A stretch of 42,078 nucleotides of DNA from Candidatus Thermoflexus sinensis (GTDB lineage: Bacteria; Chloroflexota; Anaerolineae; Thermoflexales; Thermoflexaceae), in NCBI GenBank assembly GCA_016842045.1, contig JAEVEY010000073.1, positions 1 to 42,078 on the forward strand, in the 5' to 3' direction. The stretch's first letter is position 1. Each line of letters opens with the position of its first letter. Under the pieces are notes generated by a model. It was not told the origin of the DNA and made no database searches. It saw only the letters and a list, made by a program, of their open reading frames with translations. The position numbers and the translations under genes were made by a program. Shown here in pieces: positions 27,228-35,785 of this stretch.

Positions 27228-28202
27228 TTATCGTGTTTGGGTGAGGGAGCCGCCGGGGGCGGCCTGCTCCCCCTCGGCTTCACCGGGTGGGGGATCGGGG
27301 AACTGGGCCTCCTCCACAAAATGCTCCAGCACCCGCCCGACGGCCTCCAGGGTTCGGGGGGAGATCCGATCCAGGGTGTCCGCGGTCGTGTGCCACGCCG
27401 GGTAATCGAAATCGATGATATCCACGGCGGGGATGCCACGCTCCAGGAAGGGGAGGTGATCATCGATCAGCGCCCAGCGGGGCTCCGGGATGAACCATTC
27501 CCGATAGCCCAGCTCCGCTGCGATCCGCCAGAGTCGCTCGCGCAACAGAGGATCCGAGTGCCGCTCATAATAAAACTGCGGATCGGCATCCCCGACCATG
27601 TCCACCAGGATCATGGCCGTGGGAGTCGCTGGGAGGGTGGCCGCAAAATGGGTGGAACCGATGATCCACGGCAGGCCCTCCAGTCCTCCCTGATCCTCCG
27701 CATCAAAGAAGACCAGCCAGACCTCATGGCGCAGGCGTGGGCGATCGAGGACACGGGCCAGCTCGAGCAACACCGCGACGCCGCTGGCGCCATCGTTGGC
27801 CCCCGGCACCGGATCCTCCGGGCGTTCCGGATCTCGATCCGCCCGGCGGCGGGTATCGTAATGGGCCCCCAGCAGGATCGGCGGGCCCTGGCCGGCGCGA
27901 GCGATCAGATTGCGCCCCGAGATCCCGAAGGCCACGAAAGGCTGAACCTCAAAGCGCCAGCCCTCGCGGGTCACATAGTTCTGAATGTAGCGCTGAACCC
28001 GTTCCCAGCCGGGGCTTCCCGGGTAGCGGGGACCCATCGCCAGCTGTGCCTGAACGTGGCGAAATGCCGCCTGCCCATCAAAGCGAGGTTCTGCGGGTAG
28101 AGGCGAAGGATGACAGGCCGCGAGCAGCAGGAGGAAGGCTGCTGCCTGCCACAGAAGAGGGAACCCGAGATGTTTTCCAAATCCTGTATCGAGTCTACTC
28201 AT
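27228..28202 (-). CDS. M28 family metallopeptidase lipoprotein
   Basis: A 324-residue zinc aminopeptidase or glutaminyl-cyclase-like protein. The N-terminus ends in the lipobox LLLLAAC (Cys30), so the mature protein is predicted to be lipid-anchored outside the cytoplasmic membrane. Zinc and active-site motifs are LLGAHYDT, PGANDGASGVAVLLELAR, VFFDAEDQGG, LVDMVGDAD and WHTTADT, which are the full M28 set. The Trp/Asp spacing also resembles bacterial glutaminyl cyclases, so either activity is possible. The start at 28202 has no clear ribosome binding site. A mobile element ends only 18 bases upstream and may have displaced the native one. First of four minus-strand genes with short gaps. Confidence 0.87.
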   Translation of the reverse strand: MSRLDTGFGKHLGFPLLWQAAAFLLLLAACHPSPLPAEPRFDGQAAFRHVQAQLAMGPRYPGSPGWERVQRYIQNYVTREGWRFEVQPFVAFGISGRNLIARAGQGPPILLGAHYDTRRRADRDPERPEDPVPGANDGASGVAVLLELARVLDRPRLRHEVWLVFFDAEDQGGLEGLPWIIGSTHFAATLPATPTAMILVDMVGDADPQFYYERHSDPLLRERLWRIAAELGYREWFIPEPRWALIDDHLPFLERGIPAVDIIDFDYPAWHTTADTLDRISPRTLEAVGRVLEHFVEEAQFPDPPPGEAEGEQAAPGGSLTQTR

Positions 28203-28212
28203 GGCTCATGAA

Positions 28213-28410
28213 AAGGAGTCGTAACTGTTCAGGTGCCGGCCTGGATAGGGGTCGCAAGGGCGATTGTGCAGGACAACGGCGAGCCGTTGTCCTGCACGCC
28301 CGTTTCCCAGGTCGCCCTCGTAGAGGGCGAAAGGATCTCCGAATGGGATGGAAGGGAGAGATCGCTTCGCCTTCGGCTCGCAATGATCGCCTGAACAGTT
28401 ACAAGTAGTT
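28213..28410. mobile_element. Family D MITE-like element
   Basis: Termini GTAACTGTTCAGG (28221-28233) and CCTGAACAGTTAC (28390-28402) are perfect 13-base inverted repeats. Flanks AAGGAGTC (28213-28220) and AAGTAGTT (28403-28410) agree at 6 of 8 positions, a possible aged 8-bp duplication. The interior holds a perfect 14-base-arm hairpin (28266-28297) and a CGCCTTCGGCTCG segment. The GTAA ends and 8-bp duplication are compatible with IS66-type ends, but I cannot assign the family. Confidence 0.7.
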
Positions 28411-28413
28411 TTC

Positions 28414-28450
28414 GTGGTGAGGGACACGCTTTCAGCGTGTCCCTCACCAC
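28414..28450 (-). terminator. Perfect hairpin downstream of apgM
   Basis: Arms of 17 bases (28414-28430 and 28434-28450) pair perfectly around a 3-base loop. It lies 33 bases past the apgM stop. There is no U tract. Confidence 0.6.
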
Positions 28451-28483
28451 ACCCATTCCCTGGACGCTACCCACGTGAGATTG

Positions 28484-29695
28484 TTATGCTCCCAGTCGGG
28501 AAAGACGGCCCGCGTGGGCCAGGATCAGTGGCATCAGATCCGTGGCCATGAAGATCCCCAGCCCTCCGGTCCGGCATGCTCGCTCCCCAAAGCCTGAGGC
28601 GCCATCCGGCCGGGCGGTTCGCGGCGCCCAGAGGAGCACCGGAACCGGATGCCAGGTGTGGGTTCGAAGGGCGGCCGGGGTGGAGTGATCGCCGGTGATC
28701 ACCAGGACGTCCGGCTGGCGTTCCAGCAGGATCGGCAGGGCGGCGTCGACGGTCTCGATCACCCGGACCTTGGCGGCGAAATCGCCATCTTCCCCCCGGC
28801 TATCCGTGGGCTTGATATGGATGAAGAAGAAATCGAAGCGATCCCAATGGGTGACGACCTCCTGGAAGATCTCGGCCGGGGTATCCCCATGGACGTCAAG
28901 GGTCTCCATGCCGACCAGGCGGGCCACCCCGCGATACATCGGGTAAACCGCCGCCGCGGCGGCGCGGAGTTTGTAGACCTCCTGGAAAGACGGCAGGCGC
29001 GGAGGGCGATCGAATCCGCGCAGGGCGACCATGTTCGCCGGATGGGCATCCTTGAGGAGCGCCCGCGCCTGCTCAATCCACTGGTTGACCAGCGCCGCGG
29101 TTCGTTCCGCTTCGGGTTGAAGCGCCTGCACGGGCATAGGCGGCACGCCGGTCTTCCCCGGATCTGTCTCCGTCAGTGCGGGGGAGAGCTCTTCCCCACG
29201 CAGGACCAGGACGAAGCGATGCTCTTTCACCGGCTCCACGAACACCTCCACGCCCTCCAGGCGGATGGACCGCAGGCGTTCCACCAGGCGGGCGCTCACC
29301 TCGGTGGGGATCCGGCCGGCGCGTCGATCCACAATCCGGCCTTCCGCGTCCACGGTAATGAAGTTGCCCCGGGCCGCCACGTCGTGGGGCTCCAGCGGGA
29401 AGCCGATCCCGACTGCCTCCAGCACCCCCCGCCCGACCGGGTAGACCAGCGGATCGTAGCCGAAGAGGGCCAGATGAGCGTAACCGCTGCCGGGGGCCAG
29501 CCCGGGCCGCACCGGGATATGGAGGCCCAGCGTGCCCTCCGCCGCGAGGCGATCCATGTTCGGCGTATGAGCCGCCTCCAGCTCCGTCGGCCCTCCAGGC
29601 TCGATGGGCATCCCACCCAGGCCGTCCATCACCAGCAGCACGATCTTCGTCATGCCTTCCGTGGCAAGCTCCGCGATGAGCTGGAGATCCGCCAT
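28484..29695 (-). CDS. apgM: 2,3-bisphosphoglycerate-independent phosphoglycerate mutase, archaeal type
   Basis: A 403-residue alkaline-phosphatase-superfamily enzyme of the aPGAM type, interconverting 3- and 2-phosphoglycerate in glycolysis. The metal site begins VLLVMDGLGGMP. The nucleophile region is PGSGYAHLALFGYDP (Ser70 area, equivalent to the family Asp/Gly-Ser-Asp-x-Ala-His block). Later metal ligands are in HIKPTDSRGEDGD, VITGDHSTP and HTWHPVPVLLW. Length and motif order match archaeal and Chloroflexota ApgM rather than the 510-residue GpmI. The start has GAGGAGG. Confidence 0.9.
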   Translation of the reverse strand: MADLQLIAELATEGMTKIVLLVMDGLGGMPIEPGGPTELEAAHTPNMDRLAAEGTLGLHIPVRPGLAPGSGYAHLALFGYDPLVYPVGRGVLEAVGIGFPLEPHDVAARGNFITVDAEGRIVDRRAGRIPTEVSARLVERLRSIRLEGVEVFVEPVKEHRFVLVLRGEELSPALTETDPGKTGVPPMPVQALQPEAERTAALVNQWIEQARALLKDAHPANMVALRGFDRPPRLPSFQEVYKLRAAAAAVYPMYRGVARLVGMETLDVHGDTPAEIFQEVVTHWDRFDFFFIHIKPTDSRGEDGDFAAKVRVIETVDAALPILLERQPDVLVITGDHSTPAALRTHTWHPVPVLLWAPRTARPDGASGFGERACRTGGLGIFMATDLMPLILAHAGRLSRLGA

Positions 29696-29868
29696 AGGGG
29701 TCCTCCTCTGTTTTCCATCAGTGGCTGTGTCGGGTTGTGAAAGAAAGTATGAATTGGGGATAGGGGCGCTCCGGATGACCCCTCCTCCAAAAGATCCTTA
29801 TGAAGGTGGTCACAGGCCGAAGGCCCCGCCCCATCTCCTGGAGATCCGTGATGAGAAAAGATCGGGCC

Positions 29869-30270
29869 CTAAGGCTCGGCCAGGCGTTGTAAAGCGGCTC
29901 GCAGCTGCCGGGCGAGCGGGAGAACTGCTTCCGGGGCGACGTGGGCCGCCGTCTGATCCTGAAGCTGCTGGAAGTCCGTCTGCCACTGTCGCACTTCAGC
30001 CGGCCGGGTCAACGCCAGATGTCCGGCTGCCTTCTCAAACGCGGAGCGCGCCCGCTGCAGCGCTCCTCGCGCCTCCTCGGGTGCGGTCGGATAGGTTTGC
30101 AGGAAAAGATCGAGCTGGCGGATGGCCTCTCGAAGCTCCCGGCGGGCCAGCTGCGCGGTTTCCGTTTCCATCCGGGGCCGCGTGGCCCAGACCAGGCCTC
30201 CAAGGAGGCCCATGGCGGTGACAATGCCCAGCAGAATAAGCACCCAGCGTGTTCGGAACCAGAGTATCAT
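29869..30270 (-). CDS. Small single-pass membrane protein, unknown
   Basis: A 133-residue protein. Residues 8-29 (RWVLILLGIVTAMGLLGGLVWA) form one membrane helix. The rest is helical and charged, with an A/E/R/Q-rich coiled-coil-like region and LFLQTYPTAPEEARGALQRARSAFEKA, which looks like a TPR-like helix pair. I recognise no family. TGGAGAACCC precedes the ATG. Divergent from the large membrane protein at 30371 with a 100-base shared upstream region. Confidence 0.65.
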   Translation of the reverse strand: MILWFRTRWVLILLGIVTAMGLLGGLVWATRPRMETETAQLARRELREAIRQLDLFLQTYPTAPEEARGALQRARSAFEKAAGHLALTRPAEVRQWQTDFQQLQDQTAAHVAPEAVLPLARQLRAALQRLAEP

Positions 30271-30370
30271 GGGTTCTCCAGGGCAGATGTTACAGAGCGG
30301 CGACCGATCCGCGGCGGACCGTTCGGTTCTGCTCGAATTATCTTAACCCGATTGGCAAAGAGTTCCAACC

Positions 30371-32611
30371 ATGAGAAGGCTGGGGTTGTTGTTGCTCTCT
30401 TTCCTCGTGATCGGGCTTCTTTTCCAGCTCACGGTGCCCCTCTTTGAGACCCCCGATGAGATCTGGCATGTGGGTCTGGCTGCCCATCTGGCGCAGGGGG
30501 GCGGGTTGCCGGTGCAACGGCCCGGAGAGAGCACACCATGGCGTCAGGAAGGAAGTCAGCCGCCTCTGTATTACGCGCTTCTGGCAGCTCTCACGCGCAC
30601 GCTCCATCTGCCTCTCGAGGGCCTGGATCAGATCCGGATCGTGAACCGGCACCCGGCCCCCGGCGATGCCTCCCTTTTAGACAACAAGAACATGGCCCTC
30701 CACGGCTCCTGGGAACGCTTCCCCTGGCGAGGAATGGTGCTCACCCTCCATCTCTGGCGGCTGTTCTCGCTGATCCTGGGAGTGATCGCCCTGGTCGCCA
30801 TCTATGGTGCCATTCGGACCATGATCCCGGATCGGCCCCGGTGGGCGCTGGGCGCTACAGCTCTGGTGGCATGGAACCCCATGTTCCCGTTCATCATGGG
30901 CGCGGTGAACAACGATGTCATGATCAACACGCTTTCCGCCATTGTCCTCTGGCTCCTGGCCTCGCTCTGGCGGAAAGGGCCTTCCCGGGCCCGTTTGATC
31001 CTGCTGGGGCTTGCCCTGGGGATAGCTGCCCTGAGCAAACTCAGCGGGCTCACCCTCTGGCTCTTCGCCCTGGGAGTCCTTCTAACACTCTGGAACCGGC
31101 ATCGGCGGAGCGCATGGGGTCTTCTCCAGGCCCTCGCGGTGGTCTATGGGCTGGCCAGCCTTGTTTCCGGGTGGTGGTTCGTACGCAATTTCATGCTGTA
31201 TGGGGATCCGACCGGATTGAACGTCATGCTGGAGATCTTCGGTCGCCGATCCCCTCCTCGTTCCCTAACGGAACTTCTCTCTGAGATCCGTGGGTTCCTG
31301 TGGTCGTTCTGGGCTGTCTGGGGATGGTTTAATATCGTTGCCGATCCACCGGTCTATGTCTTCCTGGAGGTCTGGGGAACCCTATCGGCCCTGGGCGCGA
31401 TCCTCGCAGCAATAGAGGCATGGCGCCAGCCGCGCCGCGAGCTTCAGGCGCTGTGGGCGGGCGCGGTGGGCTACACCGGCCTGGTTTTCCTTGGTTTGCT
31501 CCGCTGGACCTCGCTGACCTCCGCTTCCCAGGGCCGGTTGTTGTTCCCGGCTATCGGGCCAATTGCATGGATGCTCTGGATGGGGTGGGAATACTGGATC
31601 CGTCGCTGGACCCGGCGTGAACCCAGCGAATGGATATGGGCCCCCGCGGTGGTCTGGCTGGTTATCGCCTGGGTTGCGCCGGTTCGCTACATCTGGCCGA
31701 CTTACGCCGGGCCATCGCCGTGGGCGGAGCTTCCAAAAGGGGCGCGGGTCGTCGATGCGGTGCTCGGAGATCATCTGCGGCTGGTGGCCTATCTTCCGGG
31801 CGCTGCCACGACCGGGCAGCGCCTTCCGCTCACGCTGTTCTGGGAGTGCCTGCAACCTACACAGCGACCCTGGAGCGCCTTCCTGCATCCGGTCTTCACC
31901 CCACGCGTTCGAGACGTCCAGCAGGTAGATCGCCATCCAGGTCGGGGGTTGTTCTCAACCACAGATTGCCAGCCCGGCTTTCGGTTCATGGATCCATACT
32001 GGATTCCCATCGGGCCCAGGAACGAGGTCCCGGCGATACTCCGGCTCCATATCGGGCTGTGGGATACTGATACCGGGTGGATGGCTCCTGTGCGGGATAG
32101 CCAGGGGCGGTCGATCGATCATCTGATCCTGGAGGCCGGGAAAATCCGGGGCCGGGTATGGCTTTCTCCCACCCATCCGCTTGATGTCCGCGTGGGACCC
32201 GCGCGTCTGATCGGCGTGGATCGTCCGGCGGAAGTTCGCCCGGGGGAAACCTTCACGGTAACCCTCTACTGGGAGGTGGAAGCCCCATCAGGGGAAGACT
32301 GGCGGGTGTTTGTGCATATCGGGGATCCGGATCGCCCGCCCCTTCTGCAGCACGATGGCCCGGCGGCGCTGGGAGATTTCCCGGCTCCCTGGTGGGAGCC
32401 AGGGGATCGATTCACAGATCCTCATCCGCTGAAGATCCCGACGGATTTCCCGCCCGGCGTCTATGCGTTGCGGGCTGGTCTGTATCGCCCGGATGGATGG
32501 CGGGCGGAAGTCGTTGGGCCGAAAGGCGAGCGCCCGCCTCATCGGGCGGTGGAGCTGGGGGTCCTTCGCGTGGTGGACCCCTCCTGGGTTATAATTTCCC
32601 CAAAGCCATGA
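30371..32611 (+). CDS. DUF2142-like multi-pass membrane protein, probable GT-C glycosyltransferase
   Basis: A 746-residue membrane protein. The N-terminal helix is followed by FETPDEIWHVGLAAHLAQGG, whose Asp-Glu pair after the first helix is typical of GT-C/DUF2142 proteins that use lipid-linked sugars. Next come EGSQPPLYYALLAALT and about ten further hydrophobic segments up to residue 450. The soluble C-terminus (about 465-746) contains two related beta-sandwich modules: one has QRLPLTLFWECLQPTQRPW and AFLHPVF, the second ETFTVTLYWEVEAPSGEDW and VFVHIGD. This suggests an internal duplication. The role is likely transfer of a sugar to an envelope glycan or protein; the acceptor is unknown. 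It stands alone downstream of a divergent small gene. Confidence 0.78.
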   Translation: MRRLGLLLLSFLVIGLLFQLTVPLFETPDEIWHVGLAAHLAQGGGLPVQRPGESTPWRQEGSQPPLYYALLAALTRTLHLPLEGLDQIRIVNRHPAPGDASLLDNKNMALHGSWERFPWRGMVLTLHLWRLFSLILGVIALVAIYGAIRTMIPDRPRWALGATALVAWNPMFPFIMGAVNNDVMINTLSAIVLWLLASLWRKGPSRARLILLGLALGIAALSKLSGLTLWLFALGVLLTLWNRHRRSAWGLLQALAVVYGLASLVSGWWFVRNFMLYGDPTGLNVMLEIFGRRSPPRSLTELLSEIRGFLWSFWAVWGWFNIVADPPVYVFLEVWGTLSALGAILAAIEAWRQPRRELQALWAGAVGYTGLVFLGLLRWTSLTSASQGRLLFPAIGPIAWMLWMGWEYWIRRWTRREPSEWIWAPAVVWLVIAWVAPVRYIWPTYAGPSPWAELPKGARVVDAVLGDHLRLVAYLPGAATTGQRLPLTLFWECLQPTQRPWSAFLHPVFTPRVRDVQQVDRHPGRGLFSTTDCQPGFRFMDPYWIPIGPRNEVPAILRLHIGLWDTDTGWMAPVRDSQGRSIDHLILEAGKIRGRVWLSPTHPLDVRVGPARLIGVDRPAEVRPGETFTVTLYWEVEAPSGEDWRVFVHIGDPDRPPLLQHDGPAALGDFPAPWWEPGDRFTDPHPLKIPTDFPPGVYALRAGLYRPDGWRAEVVGPKGERPPHRAVELGVLRVVDPSWVIISPKP

Positions 32612-32757
32612 GGGGTATAGCGAAGCGTTGGGGCGAGCCGTTGAAGATGCGGTGAGGGGCCGCCGCTGGTTGGGGCTTCCCATCCCATCTTGAGGCCGTA
32701 TGACGTTCAGGATCGCCTCTTCGGCGAGGCGAAGCTCGATAAGAGGGCCTGGAACCT

Positions 32758-33243
32758 ATGGATCTCACCGATCTGATTCTGCTTCCGGTGGCTTTCCTGG
32801 GCGCGACCGTGGCCGCCTTCTGGCTGAGCATGGTGATCTGGACCTTCCGGGATATCCGGTCCCGGACCCGGGATCTGCCCACCCAGTTTCTGGCGACGTT
32901 GCTGGTGGCGGTGCTGAACATCCCCGGGCTGCTCATCTATCTGATCCTGCGCCCTCGGGAGACCCTGGCGGAGGCGTATGAGCGGGCGCTGGAGGAGGAG
33001 CTGATCCTGCAAAGCCTGGAGGAGATCGAGCAATGCCCGGGCTGCGGCCGGCGGGTGAAAGCGGACTTCATCGCCTGCCCTTACTGCCACACCCGATTGA
33101 AGCAACCCTGCCCGCGCTGCCAGCGGCCGTTGCGTCTGGAATGGAGTCTGTGTCCTTACTGTGGCATTGCGCTGGGCGCTCCGGTTCCCTCTCCGACCAT
33201 GCCCGCCTCCGCCCGGGGGCACCACTCCACGGGGCCTGGATAA
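32758..33243 (+). CDS. Membrane protein with double zinc ribbon
   Basis: A 161-residue protein. Two hydrophobic segments (about 7-28 and 43-65) are followed by an acidic helix (ETLAEAYERALEEELILQSLEEIEQ) and two zinc-ribbon units: CPGCGRRVKADFIACPYC and CPRCQRPLRLEWSLCPYC. The four CxxC pairs are complete. Such DZR domains bind zinc and mediate contacts, and no enzymatic activity is expected. A short Pro/Ser/His tail follows. The gene ends in a strong hairpin (33252-33293). Confidence 0.75.
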   Translation: MDLTDLILLPVAFLGATVAAFWLSMVIWTFRDIRSRTRDLPTQFLATLLVAVLNIPGLLIYLILRPRETLAEAYERALEEELILQSLEEIEQCPGCGRRVKADFIACPYCHTRLKQPCPRCQRPLRLEWSLCPYCGIALGAPVPSPTMPASARGHHSTGPG

Positions 33244-33251
33244 GGGGAGTG

Positions 33252-33293
33252 AGGATCGGCGTGTCCTCAGATAAGAGGGGGCACGCCGATCCT
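33252..33293 (+). terminator. Terminator of the zinc-ribbon gene
   Basis: AGGATCGGCGTG pairs perfectly with CACGCCGATCCT. An inner TCCTC/GAGGG stem has an AGATAA loop, and TTTCC follows. It begins 9 bases past the stop. Confidence 0.65.
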
Positions 33294-33429
33294 TTCCACC
33301 AGAACCCTGAAGGAGCCGGAACGTCTTCTCCTCCTCCCCGCAGCCCGGGGGCCACGGGGAGGCCGATAAAGGGGAGGGACTCCAGCGCCCCCATGTGAAA
33401 GCGTGACCCGCACCCAGGTGGAGGGCTGA

Positions 33430-34419
33430 ATGGCTCATTATCGACCACCGGATGCTCTGGAATTCCCCCGCTTCGCGGGTATCCGCACGTTCATGCGATT
33501 GCCTCATGTCCAGACCGCCGAGGGCGTGGATGTGGCGATCGTGGGGCTTCCCTTTGATACAGGGGCCACGTTCCGGGTGGGCGCCCGTTTCGGCCCTGAA
33601 GCCATTCGGAGCGCCTCCGTTCTCCTCCGCCCTTATCATCCCGTTCTCCGTGTGAATTTGTTCGAACATCTCTCCGTTGTGGATTATGGCGATGCGCCGG
33701 TCGCTCCTGGCTTCATCGAGGATTCCCTTCGGCGGATCGCCGACTTTCTCTCCCCGCTGACGCTGGCGGGCGTGATTCCGATCGGCCTGGGCGGGGATCA
33801 TTCCGTGCTCCTGGGAGAGCTGCGCGCGGTTGCTGCCGCCTACGGGCCGGTCGCCCTGATCCAGTTCGACAGCCATCCCGACACCTGGGATGTCTATTTC
33901 GGACACCGTTACACCCATGGCACGGTGGTCCGGCGGGCGATCGAGGAGGGATTGATCCTCCCGGAGCGGTCCATTCAGGTTGGGCTGCGAGGCCCGATCT
34001 ATGCTCCGGAGGATTGGGAGGCCGCGCAGAGCCTGGGATTGGAAACCCTTTCCGCGGCTGAAGTCCGGGCGATCGGCCTGGAGAGCGTCTCCCGCCGGAT
34101 CCTCCAGCGCGTTGGCGACCATCCCGCTTTCCTCTCGTTCGACATCGATTTCTTCGACCCGGCTTATGCTCCGGGAACCGGCACGCCGGAGGTGGGAGGG
34201 TTTACATCCTGGGAGGGGCTTTCCCTGCTTCGGGGACTGATGGGCCTTCCTCTGGTGGGGATGGATGTGGTGGAAGTGCTGCCCGCTTATGACCCGGCCG
34301 GGATCACGGCGCTGCTGGCTGCCAACGTGGTTTACGAAGGCCTGGCGCTTCTGGCGGCCCGCCGGCGGGATGGCCTGCCGCGTGTCGCGATCCTGGGCGA
34401 CCGACCGGAAGGGCTTTAG
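33430..34419 (+). CDS. speB: Agmatinase/ureohydrolase family protein
   Basis: A 329-residue Mn-dependent ureohydrolase. Metal ligands are H124 in GLGGDHS, D147, H149 and D151 in QFDSHPDTWD, and D238 and D240 in SFDIDFFDP. The YTHGT stretch after the second cluster is typical of agmatinases, which hydrolyse agmatine to putrescine and urea. Guanidinobutyrase or formiminoglutamase activity cannot be excluded. The gene lies directly upstream of potABC, supporting a polyamine role by context. The start has GGAGGG at good spacing. The TAG stop coincides with the first bases of a diverged family A element. Confidence 0.88.
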   Translation: MAHYRPPDALEFPRFAGIRTFMRLPHVQTAEGVDVAIVGLPFDTGATFRVGARFGPEAIRSASVLLRPYHPVLRVNLFEHLSVVDYGDAPVAPGFIEDSLRRIADFLSPLTLAGVIPIGLGGDHSVLLGELRAVAAAYGPVALIQFDSHPDTWDVYFGHRYTHGTVVRRAIEEGLILPERSIQVGLRGPIYAPEDWEAAQSLGLETLSAAEVRAIGLESVSRRILQRVGDHPAFLSFDIDFFDPAYAPGTGTPEVGGFTSWEGLSLLRGLMGLPLVGMDVVEVLPAYDPAGITALLAANVVYEGLALLAARRRDGLPRVAILGDRPEGL

Positions 34420-34603
34420 GAGCTGGGGATAGGGCTTATCCTGTTTGGGTCCAGCGAATGGCCCTACCCCCCTTTCTCCCCCCTCCCCACGGCCCTTTGG
34501 GCCGTGGGGAGGGGGGAGAAATATATTTTTGGGGGGAGTCGCGCGCCTTCGGCGCGCGACTCCCCCCCAAACCCCCAGGAGAAAACCAACTGCGTAACTC
34601 CTA
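34417..34603. mobile_element. Family A element with one decayed end
   Basis: The right terminus AACTGCGTAACTCCTA (34588-34603) is exact. The left end keeps TAGGAG (34417-34422), but the rest of that terminus has diverged. Inside are the two large family A hairpins: CCCCTCCCCACGGCCC-TTT-GGGCCGTGGGG, then GAGTCGCGCGCC-TTC-GGCGCGCGACTC. The sequence between and after them matches the 38244 copy. Confidence 0.7.
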
Positions 34604-34620
34604 AGATGATTGAAGGGCTC

Positions 34621-34682
34621 TTGGGTCAGGGAGGCCGCCGAAGGCGGTTTCCCAACCCTTAACCTCCAAAGCATTCAGGAGG
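34621..34682 (+). promoter_or_regulatory. potA leader hairpins
   Basis: A CCGCCGAAGGCGG-centred hairpin (34621-34660) precedes potA. CCTCC at 34663-34667 can pair with the ribosome-binding GGAGG at 34678-34682 across a 10-base loop, which would mask the site. Control of translation is possible but unproven. Confidence 0.3.
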
Positions 34683-34690
34683 GGCAGGAG

Positions 34691-35776
34691 ATGGTGTTCG
34701 CCGTCGAATTAAGAAAAGTCAGCAAGCATTTCGGCGAGGTCGAGGCCGTTCATCAGGTCAGCCTTCAGATCCGGGACGGAGAGTTTTTCTCTCTGCTGGG
34801 CCCCTCCGGTTGCGGAAAGACCACAACCCTTCGGATGATCGCCGGCTTCGAACGCCCGACGGAGGGGGAGATCTACATTAAGGGCGAACGGATGAACGAT
34901 GTGCCTCCCTTCCATCGCCCGGTGAACACGGTGTTCCAGCACTATGCCCTTTTCCCCCACATGACGGTCTTCGAGAACGTGGCCTTCGGCCTCGAGATGA
35001 AACGTCTCCCACGGGATGAAATCCGCCGGCGGGTGGAGGAAGCCCTGCGGCTGGTCCGGCTCTCCGGATTGGAGAACCGCTATCCGCAGCAGCTTTCCGG
35101 AGGTCAGCAGCAGCGGGTGGCCCTGGCCCGCGCTCTGGTCAACCGCCCGGCCGTGCTGTTGCTGGATGAGCCCCTTGGCGCGCTTGACCTGAAGCTCCGC
35201 AAGGAAATGCAACTGGAATTAAAGACGCTTCAGCATCAAATCGGCATCACCTTCATCTACGTCACCCATGATCAGGAAGAGGCCATGACGATGTCCGATC
35301 GCATCGCGGTGATGAACCAGGGCCGCGTCCTTCAGGTGGGGACTCCCGTGGAGATCTATGAGCATCCGGCCACCCGCTTTGTGGCGGATTTCATCGGCGA
35401 GACGAACTTCCTGGACGGGCGGGTGGTGGATCTGGAGGGAGGGATGGCCCGGGTGGAGATCGAGGGCTTTCCTGTCTTCGCGGCGCCGTCGGGGGCGATC
35501 CATCGGGGTCAAACGGTCACCGTGGCCATCCGGCCGGAGCGGATCCACCTGTGTGCGGAGGAGCCGGGGGATACCCCGAATCGCTATCCGGGGGTGATCG
35601 AGGAGGTCATTTACATTGGAACGGACACCCTCTTTCGGATTCGGGTGGGCGAGCGGCTGGGGTTACGGGTGCGCATGCAAAACCGGGATGGCAGCGCTTC
35701 CGTTTATCGTTATCAGACCGGCGCTCCGATCTGGGTGGCATGGTTGCCGGAAAGCGCGCGCGTTCTAACGGAATAG
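34691..35776 (+). CDS. potA: Spermidine/putrescine ABC importer ATPase PotA
   Basis: A 361-residue ABC ATPase of the PotA/CUT1-like group. It has Walker A GPSGCGKTTT, Q-loop VFQHYALFPHMTV, signature LSGGQQQRVALARAL, Walker B LLLDEPLGALDLKLR, the H-loop VTHDQEEAMTMSDRIAVM, and C-terminal TOBE domains (about 240-361). ATG 34691 is chosen because the ABC domain begins directly after it and AGGAGGGGCAGGAG precedes it; upstream in-frame codons translate the hairpin leader. It is followed after nine bases by potB. It powers the PotB/PotC channel. The specificity (putrescine or spermidine) is inferred from family and the neighbouring agmatinase. Confidence 0.93.
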   Translation: MVFAVELRKVSKHFGEVEAVHQVSLQIRDGEFFSLLGPSGCGKTTTLRMIAGFERPTEGEIYIKGERMNDVPPFHRPVNTVFQHYALFPHMTVFENVAFGLEMKRLPRDEIRRRVEEALRLVRLSGLENRYPQQLSGGQQQRVALARALVNRPAVLLLDEPLGALDLKLRKEMQLELKTLQHQIGITFIYVTHDQEEAMTMSDRIAVMNQGRVLQVGTPVEIYEHPATRFVADFIGETNFLDGRVVDLEGGMARVEIEGFPVFAAPSGAIHRGQTVTVAIRPERIHLCAEEPGDTPNRYPGVIEEVIYIGTDTLFRIRVGERLGLRVRMQNRDGSASVYRYQTGAPIWVAWLPESARVLTE

Positions 35777-35785
35777 GAGGGGCCT

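Noticed and set aside
32707-34674. A 655-residue minus-strand open frame over the zinc-ribbon and agmatinase genes
   Set aside because: The strand opposite holds two genes with clear families and ribosome sites. The antisense translation is low-complexity and crosses a mobile element.
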